Shown here in pieces: positions 14,562-21,631 of a stretch of 45,946 nt of DNA. Source of the stretch: a virus. Made by a program: the position numbers and the translations under genes. Numbering within the stretch: the stretch's first letter is position 1; the number at the start of each line of letters is the position of its first letter. The DNA lies in IMG/VR virus record IMGVR_UViG_3300048091_000163, positions 1 to 45,946 of that record, one strand, 5' to 3'. The notes under the pieces were generated by a model, which saw nothing but the letters and a program-made list of their open reading frames with translations, did no database searches and was not told the DNA's origin.

Positions 14562-14975
14562 ATGATTTTCGACCGTCAGACGCTGCTTTCCGACGCCCAG
14601 GCAATCACGGCAACCGGAGCCAGCACCAACGTTCTCAACCTTGGCCCGATCAAGACGGGCATTACCCGCGATATCGGCAAGGGCGAGCCCCTTCCGTTCC
14701 TCATCCAGGTTGTTGAAAGCTTCAACAACTTGACCTCGCTTGATGTCACGATCCAGACGGACGACAACGAAGCCTTCGCTTCGCCCAAGGACGTGATCAA
14801 ATCGACGGTTCTGCTCGTTGATCTCAAGGCCGGAAAGGTCATTCCGCCGTCGCATGTCCCGCGCGGCACGAATGAGCTTTACATGCGCCTGCTTTACACC
14901 GTGAACGGCACCGCGCCGACAGCGGGCAAGATCACGGCGGGCATGGTCCTGGGGGGCGTTCCGTCCAATGGCTAA
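14562..14975 (+). CDS. Bbp16-like capsid cement protein
   Basis: 137 residues. It starts with MIFDRQTLLSDAQAIT, the characteristic opening of the Bbp16 capsid cement/decoration family of BPP-1, and continues with beta-rich segments (PLPFLIQVVESFNN, SLDVTIQTDDNEAF, LYMRLLYTVNG). It would stabilise the expanded capsid by binding at the 3-fold or 2-fold positions. The start was chosen because GAAAGG lies 9 bases before this ATG. The stop overlaps the next gene by 8 bases. Confidence 0.82.
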   Translation: MIFDRQTLLSDAQAITATGASTNVLNLGPIKTGITRDIGKGEPLPFLIQVVESFNNLTSLDVTIQTDDNEAFASPKDVIKSTVLLVDLKAGKVIPPSHVPRGTNELYMRLLYTVNGTAPTAGKITAGMVLGGVPSNG

Positions 14976-15282
14976 CGTCGTCGCCACGCAGCCCGGTTAT
15001 TTCGGCAAGGCTCTCCGCGCAGACGGCGAACGCTTCGAAATCCCGGATGAAATTTGGGAAGACGAGAAGCGGCGGCCGTCGTGGGTTCGCCTCGCTCGTA
15101 AGGCCGCCCCGGAAATTGCTCCTCCCGAAACTGCCGGTGGCGAGCAGCCGCCCGAAAGCGCACCGGTTCCGAGTGCGCCGGTTCCAAGCGCACCGGAGCC
15201 CAAGGGCAACGGCGTCAAGGACGCTCTCGGCGTGGCTCCGGATTGGGTCAAGCCGGAAACCCCGGCCACCCCTGCCAAATAA
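14968..15282 (+). CDS. Small head protein with Pro/Ala repeat tail (104 aa)
   Basis: N-terminal part (residues 1-45: GYFGKALRADGERFEIPDEIWEDEK split by charged residues) resembles small phage proteins found after the capsid gene that are thought to be virion parts. The rest is a disordered linker with repeats of SAPVP. It overlaps the cement gene by 8 bases and ends just before a terminator hairpin. Function not proven. Confidence 0.6.
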   Translation: MANVVATQPGYFGKALRADGERFEIPDEIWEDEKRRPSWVRLARKAAPEIAPPETAGGEQPPESAPVPSAPVPSAPEPKGNGVKDALGVAPDWVKPETPATPAK

Positions 15283-15302
15283 GCGGCCCAGGCCGACGAA
15301 AC

Positions 15303-15332
15303 AAAGGGCGGCTTCGGTCGCCCTTTCTTTTA
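15303..15332 (+). terminator. Intrinsic terminator inside late operon
   Basis: Stem AAAGGGCG / CGCCCTTT with a TTCG-containing loop, followed by CTTTT. It lies 20 bases after the preceding stop and 21 bases before the staple gene. It probably reduces transcription of downstream genes relative to capsid rather than stopping it, since no new promoter was seen after it. Confidence 0.75.
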
Positions 15333-15353
15333 CTCTCGCGCGGGATCTCCCCA

Positions 15354-15641
15354 ATGAAAATGACAAGCCTAAAGCAGACCTACAAGGAATGGTCCGAACC
15401 GGCCGCGCCTTCGAACAAGGACGAATATTACCCCTGCCTCTACCTGGACGAAAGCAGCCTGGACGCGATGAACATCGACGCGCCAAAGGTCGGCCAAGAA
15501 ATGCAGATGGTTTGTACCGTTCGCGTCTCCAGCTATTCCGCCCAGGCCAGCGGCTCGCGCTCGATGTCCCTGGAGATCCTTTCCGCCGCTCTTCCCGAGA
15601 AGAAGGAAGACGCAGCTAAAATCCTTTTCCCGAACGGGTGA
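15354..15641 (+). CDS. Capsid staple protein
   Basis: 95 residues beginning MKMTSLKQTYKEW, with YYPCLYLDESSLDAM and GQEMQMVCTVRVSSYS and ending with an EILSAALPEKKED helix. This is the pattern of the small capsid staple proteins of BPP-1-type podoviruses, which clamp neighbouring capsid subunits. Its own start lies just after the terminator hairpin. Confidence 0.75.
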   Translation: MKMTSLKQTYKEWSEPAAPSNKDEYYPCLYLDESSLDAMNIDAPKVGQEMQMVCTVRVSSYSAQASGSRSMSLEILSAALPEKKEDAAKILFPNG

Positions 15642-15644
15642 CGC

Positions 15645-17285
15645 ATGGCAACCCTCTATAATCAGTCTCGCGCTCTCGGCGTGGTTCTCGTGCCTGATGG
15701 CACGCGCCTCTATAACAATCAGCCCGTAATCGGCATTCGCGACGTAGGCGCGGCGACGCTGTTCGCCAATAATCGGCGCGTGTTTCAGGCTGACGTGCAG
15801 CCGAACGGCGCGAAGCTCTACAATGATCAGCAAGTTATCGGCGCGGTCCTCATCACTGACGGACGCGTGCTTTACAATGACCAGCTTGTCACGCCTGCCA
15901 ACGTGCAGGGCCTCGCCGTGCCTCTTCCTGCTCTACCTCTTGCGGCAGGCGCAAAGGTCATGGGCCTTGGACATAGCTTCATTGGGCTCGGAACCGCGCA
16001 AACCTACAGCGCGGGGCAGACGGCGACAAATGGCCATACCGGTTTCTATGAGAACGGCCGTACTGTACTCTCCTGGATCAAGGCCGCTGACGGCCGCTTC
16101 AACATCGACATGTTCGCCGAGTTGAACAGTCCATTTTTCGCGCCGAGTTCCTTTGCCGCCTTCTCGGGCGCGATGGGCGGGAAATCGGGCGACTGCCTAT
16201 TCCCCGTTCCTGGCCTGGAAGCGCAGTACCCCGGCACTCTGGCGCGCACGGCCTATGCCCTTAGCCAGAAGCCGGACATTGTCTATATCGACATCGGCTA
16301 CAACGATATCGTCCGCAATAGGACGCTTGCGGCCATCATTGCAGATTTTGACGCTCAAGTGCAGCGCATCGTTGATGCCGGTGTCTACGTCATTCTGCAA
16401 ACTTTGAGTTGGACCAACACGCTCGATGACCAGCCGGGCGTTGATGATCCGGCATGGCCCGGCATACTCGACGGCATCAATACGTGGATCCTTGCGCAGG
16501 CGGGACGCAGCGGCGTCCTGCTCTGCAACACGCTTTCGCTCGATGGACCAGCCTCGGGCATCTCGCCGACCATGTTTGTCGATGGGCTTCACCCCAAGCC
16601 GGACCTGATGGCGAAGCGCTCCGATATTCTGCTGCCGATCCTGCAGGGAATGGTCTCAGCAGGCGAAACGAGGTCGCTCGATCCGCTTGCCGCCTACAAC
16701 ATCTTCCCGCCCAAGGGCACGCCGGGGATCGCAGGCATCAAGACCAATGTGACCGGCGATGTTGCCACCGGCATGCGCCTTGTTCGAGGAACAGGCACTT
16801 CGACTTATGTCGCCAGCAAGGAAGTGGTGGCGACCGGCAACGAAAAGCAGGTCGTCACGATCACGCCTGTCAACGACGCGGCTGCCGTTCATACCGTGAC
16901 CTATGGCCTGCCAGCCAATCTCAGCCTTGCAGCGCTGGGCCTTGTCGCTGGCGACTGGCTCGAAATCGAAATCCCGGTCCAGCTAAATGATTGGGCGGGA
17001 TGGGATTACCTCGATAGCTCAATCCGTGGACCCGTCCAGATCGGCAACACGGTAACCGTGACAGGCGGTGGCTGGACTACGGGCAACTACATCGGCGGCC
17101 GCAACCGCTCGCTTATCTGCGGCTCTAAGCTTTGGCTTCCGCCTGGGTTGACTATGACAAACATCCGGCTCGATAACCTACTGGTACTGCGACACCTATG
17201 CAATACGGGAGGGACCGGGGTTGCGAAGATAGGAGCGCCGATCATTCGCAAGATCGCGGACCCCCGCGCGGCCTGGAACCTGTAA
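15645..17285 (+). CDS. SGNH/GDSL-type esterase with N-terminal repeats
   Basis: Residues 1-90 hold four degenerate repeats around a motif like DG..LYNnQxVIG (LYNNQPVIG, LFANNRRVF, LYNDQQVIG, LYNDQLVT), perhaps a virion-attachment domain. From about residue 105 is an SGNH hydrolase: GLGHSFIG (Ser nucleophile; His replaces the usual Asp of GDS), IGYNDI (GxND block) and DGLHPK (Asp-x-x-His). The C-terminal third is beta-rich. Such enzymes remove acyl groups from polysaccharide. It sits between head and tail genes, in the late operon, so it is probably carried on the particle to deacetylate a host surface polymer. Substrate unknown. Confidence 0.8.
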   Translation: MATLYNQSRALGVVLVPDGTRLYNNQPVIGIRDVGAATLFANNRRVFQADVQPNGAKLYNDQQVIGAVLITDGRVLYNDQLVTPANVQGLAVPLPALPLAAGAKVMGLGHSFIGLGTAQTYSAGQTATNGHTGFYENGRTVLSWIKAADGRFNIDMFAELNSPFFAPSSFAAFSGAMGGKSGDCLFPVPGLEAQYPGTLARTAYALSQKPDIVYIDIGYNDIVRNRTLAAIIADFDAQVQRIVDAGVYVILQTLSWTNTLDDQPGVDDPAWPGILDGINTWILAQAGRSGVLLCNTLSLDGPASGISPTMFVDGLHPKPDLMAKRSDILLPILQGMVSAGETRSLDPLAAYNIFPPKGTPGIAGIKTNVTGDVATGMRLVRGTGTSTYVASKEVVATGNEKQVVTITPVNDAAAVHTVTYGLPANLSLAALGLVAGDWLEIEIPVQLNDWAGWDYLDSSIRGPVQIGNTVTVTGGGWTTGNYIGGRNRSLICGSKLWLPPGLTMTNIRLDNLLVLRHLCNTGGTGVAKIGAPIIRKIADPRAAWNL

Positions 17286-17292
17286 CGCCGCG

Positions 17293-17556
17293 CTACGCCG
17301 CGTCATCGGGCAGCACTGTAACGCCTACTTCGCGAGCGGCCGCAACGAATGCGGCCCTCGCATCTGCCGCCGTGCTCTTGCCGCCCTCCATCACTTCCAG
17401 GCAAACCGCCAAAGCCGTCCGGTACGCCTCACCCCGCCCCGCCTCGGGGAAGCGATACAGCAGGCAGTCGGCAAGGTTCTCGATGTTCACGAGATTGCGA
17501 TAGCCGCCGATCTCATGGACTTGAGCCCGAACTAATTCAATCCTCGGATTTTTCAT
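17293..17556 (-). CDS. DUF982 family protein
   Basis: 87 residues. The middle matches DUF982: LADCLLYRFPEAGRGEAYRTA, then CLEVMEGGKSTAADARAAFVAAARE. This family is small, of unknown function and almost confined to Rhizobiales, often plasmid- or prophage-borne. It is the only leftward gene within the late region and its start is 30 bases from a rightward gene, so it is likely a moron (added gene) expressed independently, possibly in the lysogen. AGCAGG precedes the ATG. Confidence 0.78.
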   Translation of the reverse strand: MKNPRIELVRAQVHEIGGYRNLVNIENLADCLLYRFPEAGRGEAYRTALAVCLEVMEGGKSTAADARAAFVAAAREVGVTVLPDDAA

Positions 17557-17586
17557 CGCGAACGCCTGCTTTCCAAAAGGTGAAAT

Positions 17587-17916
17587 ATGGCTCTGGACAA
17601 CAATGGCAAGCAGGAATATTTTCCGGAACGAAAAGAGAACATTCCCATGCGTGACAGGCCAAATTTTCAAGGCGATGTTTTTGTACATGCCATTGATATC
17701 CAAGCCCCGTTTGACCGGATACCGGAGAAAGTCGCCGGTTGCGACGACGCCGGCGCGGCTCAAGCGGCGTTCAAGTATCTGGTCAAGACCAATCCGCCAG
17801 ACAGGACGATAACACTCCGCGATGGCGCGCGCGTAATGGATGAGCAGAAGGGGCAGGCTGTGTGGAATGAGCTTATCGGCCGATGGCTCCCGGCCGATTT
17901 CCCGAACCGTTCATAG
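17587..17916 (+). CDS. Hypothetical protein (109 aa) divergent from DUF982 gene
   Basis: Function not recognised. It begins MALDNNGKQEYFPERKENIP after AAGGTGAA; an inner ATG (residue 21, MRDRPNFQGDVF) is also possible. It contains DAGAAQAAFKYLVKTNPPDRTITLRDGARVM, a helix plus beta hairpin. With the DUF982 gene it looks like an inserted two-gene cassette between esterase and tail-tube genes. Confidence 0.55.
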   Translation: MALDNNGKQEYFPERKENIPMRDRPNFQGDVFVHAIDIQAPFDRIPEKVAGCDDAGAAQAAFKYLVKTNPPDRTITLRDGARVMDEQKGQAVWNELIGRWLPADFPNRS

Positions 17917-17937
17917 AGACAACCATTCGCCGCGTAA

Positions 17938-17970
17938 CCATGGGTCAACTCACGAAAGGTTGGCCCATGG
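17938..17970 (+). other. Stem-loop enclosing the tail-tube A start codon
   Basis: A 12-bp stem with one G-U pair: CCATGGGTCAAC (17938-17949) and GTTGGCCCATGG (17959-17970). The 9-base loop carries most of the GAAAGG ribosome site and the start ATG (17967) is paired in the stem. If it forms in mRNA it would hinder initiation, so translation may be controlled. An in-frame ATG also lies in the left arm. Confidence 0.65.
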
Positions 17971-18578
17971 CTTCCGTAGTCTCCATCTGCAACCTTGCTC
18001 TATCGAACCTGGGCAAGGGCAATATCGCCACTCTGACAGAACTGAGCGCAGAGGCAAAAGCCTGCAATCAGTTTTACGAAACGACCCGCGACACCGTGTT
18101 GCAGTCATTCCATTGGTCGTTCGCGGGCAAGACCGCCAGCCTCGCCCAGGTCACGAATGACAAGCCTGGGCAATGGCAATACGCCTACTCCAAGCCGTCT
18201 GACTGCCTTTCCATCCGGTGGATTCGTCTCCAGTATTCGGCCGATCTGTCCAGCGGCCTTGATCTCGACACGGCGTCTCCGGAGTTGGATCTCCCCTACG
18301 AGATCGAGGGGGAAACGATCTACACCAACACGGAAAAGGCAATGCTGCGCTATACGGCGCGGCTGACAGACCCAACCAAGTTCTCGCCGCTCTTCGTCGT
18401 CGCGCTCTCCTGGAACCTGTCGGGGTGGCTCGCCATGCCGCTTACACGCGATCCGAAGCTTAGGACTGACGCTTTCCGGATCGCGCAGCAAATGCAGGAC
18501 GAGGCGGCCGCAAAAGACGCCAACCAGACGCGGACCTCCTCTAGCTTCACGTCAAGCTTTCTGGAGGCTCGACGTTAA
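17967..18578 (+). CDS. Tail tubular protein A (T7 gp11-like)
   Basis: 203 residues, beginning MASVVSICNLALSNLGKGNI, the typical opening of podovirus tail tubular protein A; ETTRDTVLQSFHWSFA and a segment with YTARLTDPTKFSPLFVVALSWNLS are also conserved. It forms the adaptor ring between portal and nozzle. The start was chosen for GAAAGG 8 bases upstream. The stop overlaps the next start (TAATG), so A and B are coupled. Confidence 0.9.
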   Translation: MASVVSICNLALSNLGKGNIATLTELSAEAKACNQFYETTRDTVLQSFHWSFAGKTASLAQVTNDKPGQWQYAYSKPSDCLSIRWIRLQYSADLSSGLDLDTASPELDLPYEIEGETIYTNTEKAMLRYTARLTDPTKFSPLFVVALSWNLSGWLAMPLTRDPKLRTDAFRIAQQMQDEAAAKDANQTRTSSSFTSSFLEARR

Positions 18579-20674
18579 TGGCCGATCTCCGCGCTTATCA
18601 GCCGTCTTTCGTCGCTGGCGAACTGTCTCCCGCCCTGTGGGGCCGCGTCGATATCGCAAAATATGGCTCGGGCCTTCAAACGGCGCTGAACGTTATCATT
18701 CACGCCCACGGCGGCGCATCGAACCGGGCTGGCCTTGAGTTTATCAGGGAGGTCAAGACCAGCGCCCAGGCGACGCGCCTCATTCCTTTCCAGTTCAGTA
18801 CGGCGCAATCTTACGTCCTGGAGTTCGGCAACCTTTATATGCGGGTCTACCGCAACGGCGGGCTTGTCCTGGCTTCCGATGGTGTCACGCCCTACGAACT
18901 GGTGACGCCCTACACGGCCGCCGAAGTTGGCGAGCTAGTTTATTCGCAAGAGGCCGATGTTGTCTATCTGACGCACCAAAACCGCCCGCCTATGAAGCTC
19001 GGGCGCACGGCGGATAACGCTTGGACGCTGACCGTCATGACCTTCCTGCCGGGAATCTCCCCGCCAGTGCTTGCCAGCGCCGTTGCAACGGGCAACACGG
19101 CGGGGAAAACGGGATACGTTGCCACTACCTACCAGTACGTTGTATCCGCCATCAAAGCCGATACGGGCGAGGAAAGCCTACAATCGAATATGAAATCATG
19201 CGTCAACGACCTGACGCTAGCGGGCGGCATCAATACTATCACCTGGGCGGCCGTTGCGGGCGCTGACAGATATATTGTGTATCGCTACAATCAGGGCGTT
19301 TACGGCTACATTGGCGGAACGTCTGGCCTTACTCTGGCCGATGAAAACATTACGCCGGATCTATCGGACACGCCCCAAGCGGGTATCAACCCGTTCGTCG
19401 GCGCTGGCAACTATCCGGCCTGCTCAACATTCATCGAGCAGCGGCTTGCGTTCGGGTCTTCGCTGAAAGATCCCCAGGCCGTGTGGTTGTCGCAGTCGGC
19501 GAACTACGAGAATTTCGGCTACTCGTCTCCGGCCAAGGCTTCCGACGCCGTGACGTTCCGCATCAGGGCGCGACAGGTCAACGCCGTGCGCGCCATGATC
19601 GCCCTTCGCGGCCTTATGCTCCTCACGTCGGGTGCTGAGTGGGTCGTTACTGGCGGCTCTCAGGCCGACACTATCGGGCCGAATGCCATCAAGATCGACA
19701 ACCAAGGTTATCGCGGATGCGCGCCCGTCCAGCCTATTGTTGTCGGCAATACGGTTCTGTTTGCGCAACGCCTGGGCGGCGTCATCCGCGACTTTACTTA
19801 TGACTTGGCAACTGGCGGCTATGACGGCGCTGATTTGACGATCCTGGCGCGGCACCTGTTCGAAGGCAAGAGCGTGGTGAAATGGGCATACGCCCAGGCT
19901 CCGGATAGCGTGGCCTGGGTAGTCTTGTCCGATGGTTCGCTTGTCTCGCTCACTTACATGAAGGAGCAACAGGTATGGGCCTGGACGCGCCACGATAGCG
20001 CGGGCGGATTTTTCGAGGACGTTGTTTGCGTCGAGGAAGGCACGGAAGACGTGCCTTACTTCCTTATCCGGCGCACAATCGGCGGCGTCCAGCGGCGATA
20101 CATTGAGCGGCTTCATACTCGCGCCATGGCGACGGTCGAAGATGCTTTCTTTGTCGACAGCGGCTTGACCTACAGCGGCCCGCCTACGTCCGTTCTCGGT
20201 GGCCTGGGGCATCTTGAAGGGGAAAGCCTTTCGGCGCTCTGCGACGGCAACGTTGTCCTGAGCCTGAAGGTAACGGGCGGCTCTGTGAAGCTGCCTAACC
20301 CGGCTCGGCTCGTGCATATCGGCCTGCCGATCACGGCGACCCTGAAGACGCTCGCGCTCGATCTCGGCCAAATGCCGGGGCTTGGAACCGTCCAGGGCCG
20401 TATGAAGTCCGTTGCAGAGGTGACATTGCGCGTCAAAAGCACGCGCGGAATATTCATCGGGCCGAAGGATGGCGAGCGCGATTCCAAGTGGCTAACCGAG
20501 TACAAGCAGCGCGATACGGAGGCGTGGGGCGACGCTATCCAGCTTTATACCGGGGACATCAGGCTTACCCCGGCATGGGATTGGGACACGACCGGCGCAA
20601 TGGTCGTGAAGCAATTCGACCCCCTGCCCATGACCGTGCTGGCGATCATGCCTGATATCGTGGTGGGGCGCTAA
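18578..20674 (+). CDS. Tail tubular protein B (nozzle, T7 gp12-like)
   Basis: 698 residues. It begins with YQPSFVAGELSPALWGRVDIAKY and ALNVIIHAHGGASNRAGLEF, conserved in nozzle proteins of T7-like and related podoviruses, then beta-rich propeller-like repeats (e.g. YRGCAPVQPIVVGNTVLFAQ). It forms the distal tube of the short tail to which fibres attach. It follows tail tube A with a 1-base overlap. Confidence 0.9.
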   Translation: MADLRAYQPSFVAGELSPALWGRVDIAKYGSGLQTALNVIIHAHGGASNRAGLEFIREVKTSAQATRLIPFQFSTAQSYVLEFGNLYMRVYRNGGLVLASDGVTPYELVTPYTAAEVGELVYSQEADVVYLTHQNRPPMKLGRTADNAWTLTVMTFLPGISPPVLASAVATGNTAGKTGYVATTYQYVVSAIKADTGEESLQSNMKSCVNDLTLAGGINTITWAAVAGADRYIVYRYNQGVYGYIGGTSGLTLADENITPDLSDTPQAGINPFVGAGNYPACSTFIEQRLAFGSSLKDPQAVWLSQSANYENFGYSSPAKASDAVTFRIRARQVNAVRAMIALRGLMLLTSGAEWVVTGGSQADTIGPNAIKIDNQGYRGCAPVQPIVVGNTVLFAQRLGGVIRDFTYDLATGGYDGADLTILARHLFEGKSVVKWAYAQAPDSVAWVVLSDGSLVSLTYMKEQQVWAWTRHDSAGGFFEDVVCVEEGTEDVPYFLIRRTIGGVQRRYIERLHTRAMATVEDAFFVDSGLTYSGPPTSVLGGLGHLEGESLSALCDGNVVLSLKVTGGSVKLPNPARLVHIGLPITATLKTLALDLGQMPGLGTVQGRMKSVAEVTLRVKSTRGIFIGPKDGERDSKWLTEYKQRDTEAWGDAIQLYTGDIRLTPAWDWDTTGAMVVKQFDPLPMTVLAIMPDIVVGR

Positions 20675-21135
20675 TGCTGACGATTGAAAAGCCCCTGCCC
20701 TGGCATGTCGCCTGGGTGTCGGACCACATGCGCCAAGCGGATCGCGATGAGGTCAAAGCATCCGGCGACCGCGAACCGGAAGCCGCGCTCTGGTTCTCGA
20801 TTGACCATTCTGACGCGGCTTGGACGGTCCTTTTCGACGGCATTCCGGCTGCGATTTTCGGCGTGGGCTGCATCAGCATCGCCACCGGCACGGCCGCGCC
20901 CTGGATGCTCGCCACGCCTGCGATTGAGCATCATAGGCGCGAGTTCCTGAAAACGTCCGTCAATTTCAGAAACCAACTGTTGAAGCAATATTCGACGCTT
21001 AGAAACGCGGTTGATGCCCGCAACACCGTAGCCATTCGCTGGCTTAGGTGGCTCGGCTTCAGCTTCTATGAACAACCGTTGGAATATCGGGGCTATGTGT
21101 TCCGCATTTTCGAATTGAGGGCTGGCGATGTGTGA
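20674..21135 (+). CDS. Internal virion protein A-like (gp13-like, GNAT-like fold)
   Basis: 153 residues. Layout as in T7 gp13/DUF2833 proteins: N-terminal WVSDHMRQADRDEV, a central AWTVLFDGIPAAIFGVG, and a C-terminal TLRNAVDARNTVAIRWLRWLGFSF, resembling an acetyltransferase fold. In T7, gp13 is needed for assembly or infectivity and is not known to be an enzyme. It lies just after the nozzle gene, as in T7. It overlaps the next gene by 8 bases. Confidence 0.72.
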   Translation: MLTIEKPLPWHVAWVSDHMRQADRDEVKASGDREPEAALWFSIDHSDAAWTVLFDGIPAAIFGVGCISIATGTAAPWMLATPAIEHHRREFLKTSVNFRNQLLKQYSTLRNAVDARNTVAIRWLRWLGFSFYEQPLEYRGYVFRIFELRAGDV

Positions 21136-21628
21136 TCTCGGAATTGCCTTGACAATCGGCTCAACGCTGATGGGCGCGGCCGGTCAAATACAACAGGCGA
21201 AAGCAACTTCCCAGGCCGAGAAATACAACGCCCAGGTCGCGAATATGAACGCGGAGCTTGCGAACAAGCAGGCAAAGCAGGCCATCGAAAGCGGCGCTCG
21301 TGAAGAGCAGATGAAGCGGCTCCAGACTTCGCAGCTGATGGGCAAGCAGCAAGCCGCCATGGCCGCCAATGGCGTTGACCTGACGTTCGGCTCTCCGCTC
21401 GATACCATCGTAGACACGGCGAAGATGGGCGAATTAGACGCGCAGAATATCCGCACGAACGCCTACCGTGAAGCCTACGGCTACCAGGTGAAAAGTGCGA
21501 ATTACACGGCCGAAGGAAAACTCGATGAGGCCAAGGCCGACAACGCAATAAGCGCCGGATACATGGGCGCAATCGGAACGATCCTTGGCAACGGCGGTAA
21601 GGGCTGGGCCATGAGCAAGGGAGCTTAA
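21128..21628 (+). CDS. Internal virion core protein B (gp14-like)
   Basis: 166 residues. It starts MCDLGIALTIGSTLMGAAGQ, a Gly-rich hydrophobic stretch, then a long Ala/Gln helix (QAKATSQAEKYNAQVANMNAELANKQ) and ends with a second Gly-rich hydrophobic part (GAIGTILGNGGKGWAM). This is the pattern of the T7 gp14 type, which forms a pore in the outer membrane during ejection. Position and pattern agree. Confidence 0.75.
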   Translation: MCDLGIALTIGSTLMGAAGQIQQAKATSQAEKYNAQVANMNAELANKQAKQAIESGAREEQMKRLQTSQLMGKQQAAMAANGVDLTFGSPLDTIVDTAKMGELDAQNIRTNAYREAYGYQVKSANYTAEGKLDEAKADNAISAGYMGAIGTILGNGGKGWAMSKGA

Positions 21629-21631
21629 AAC

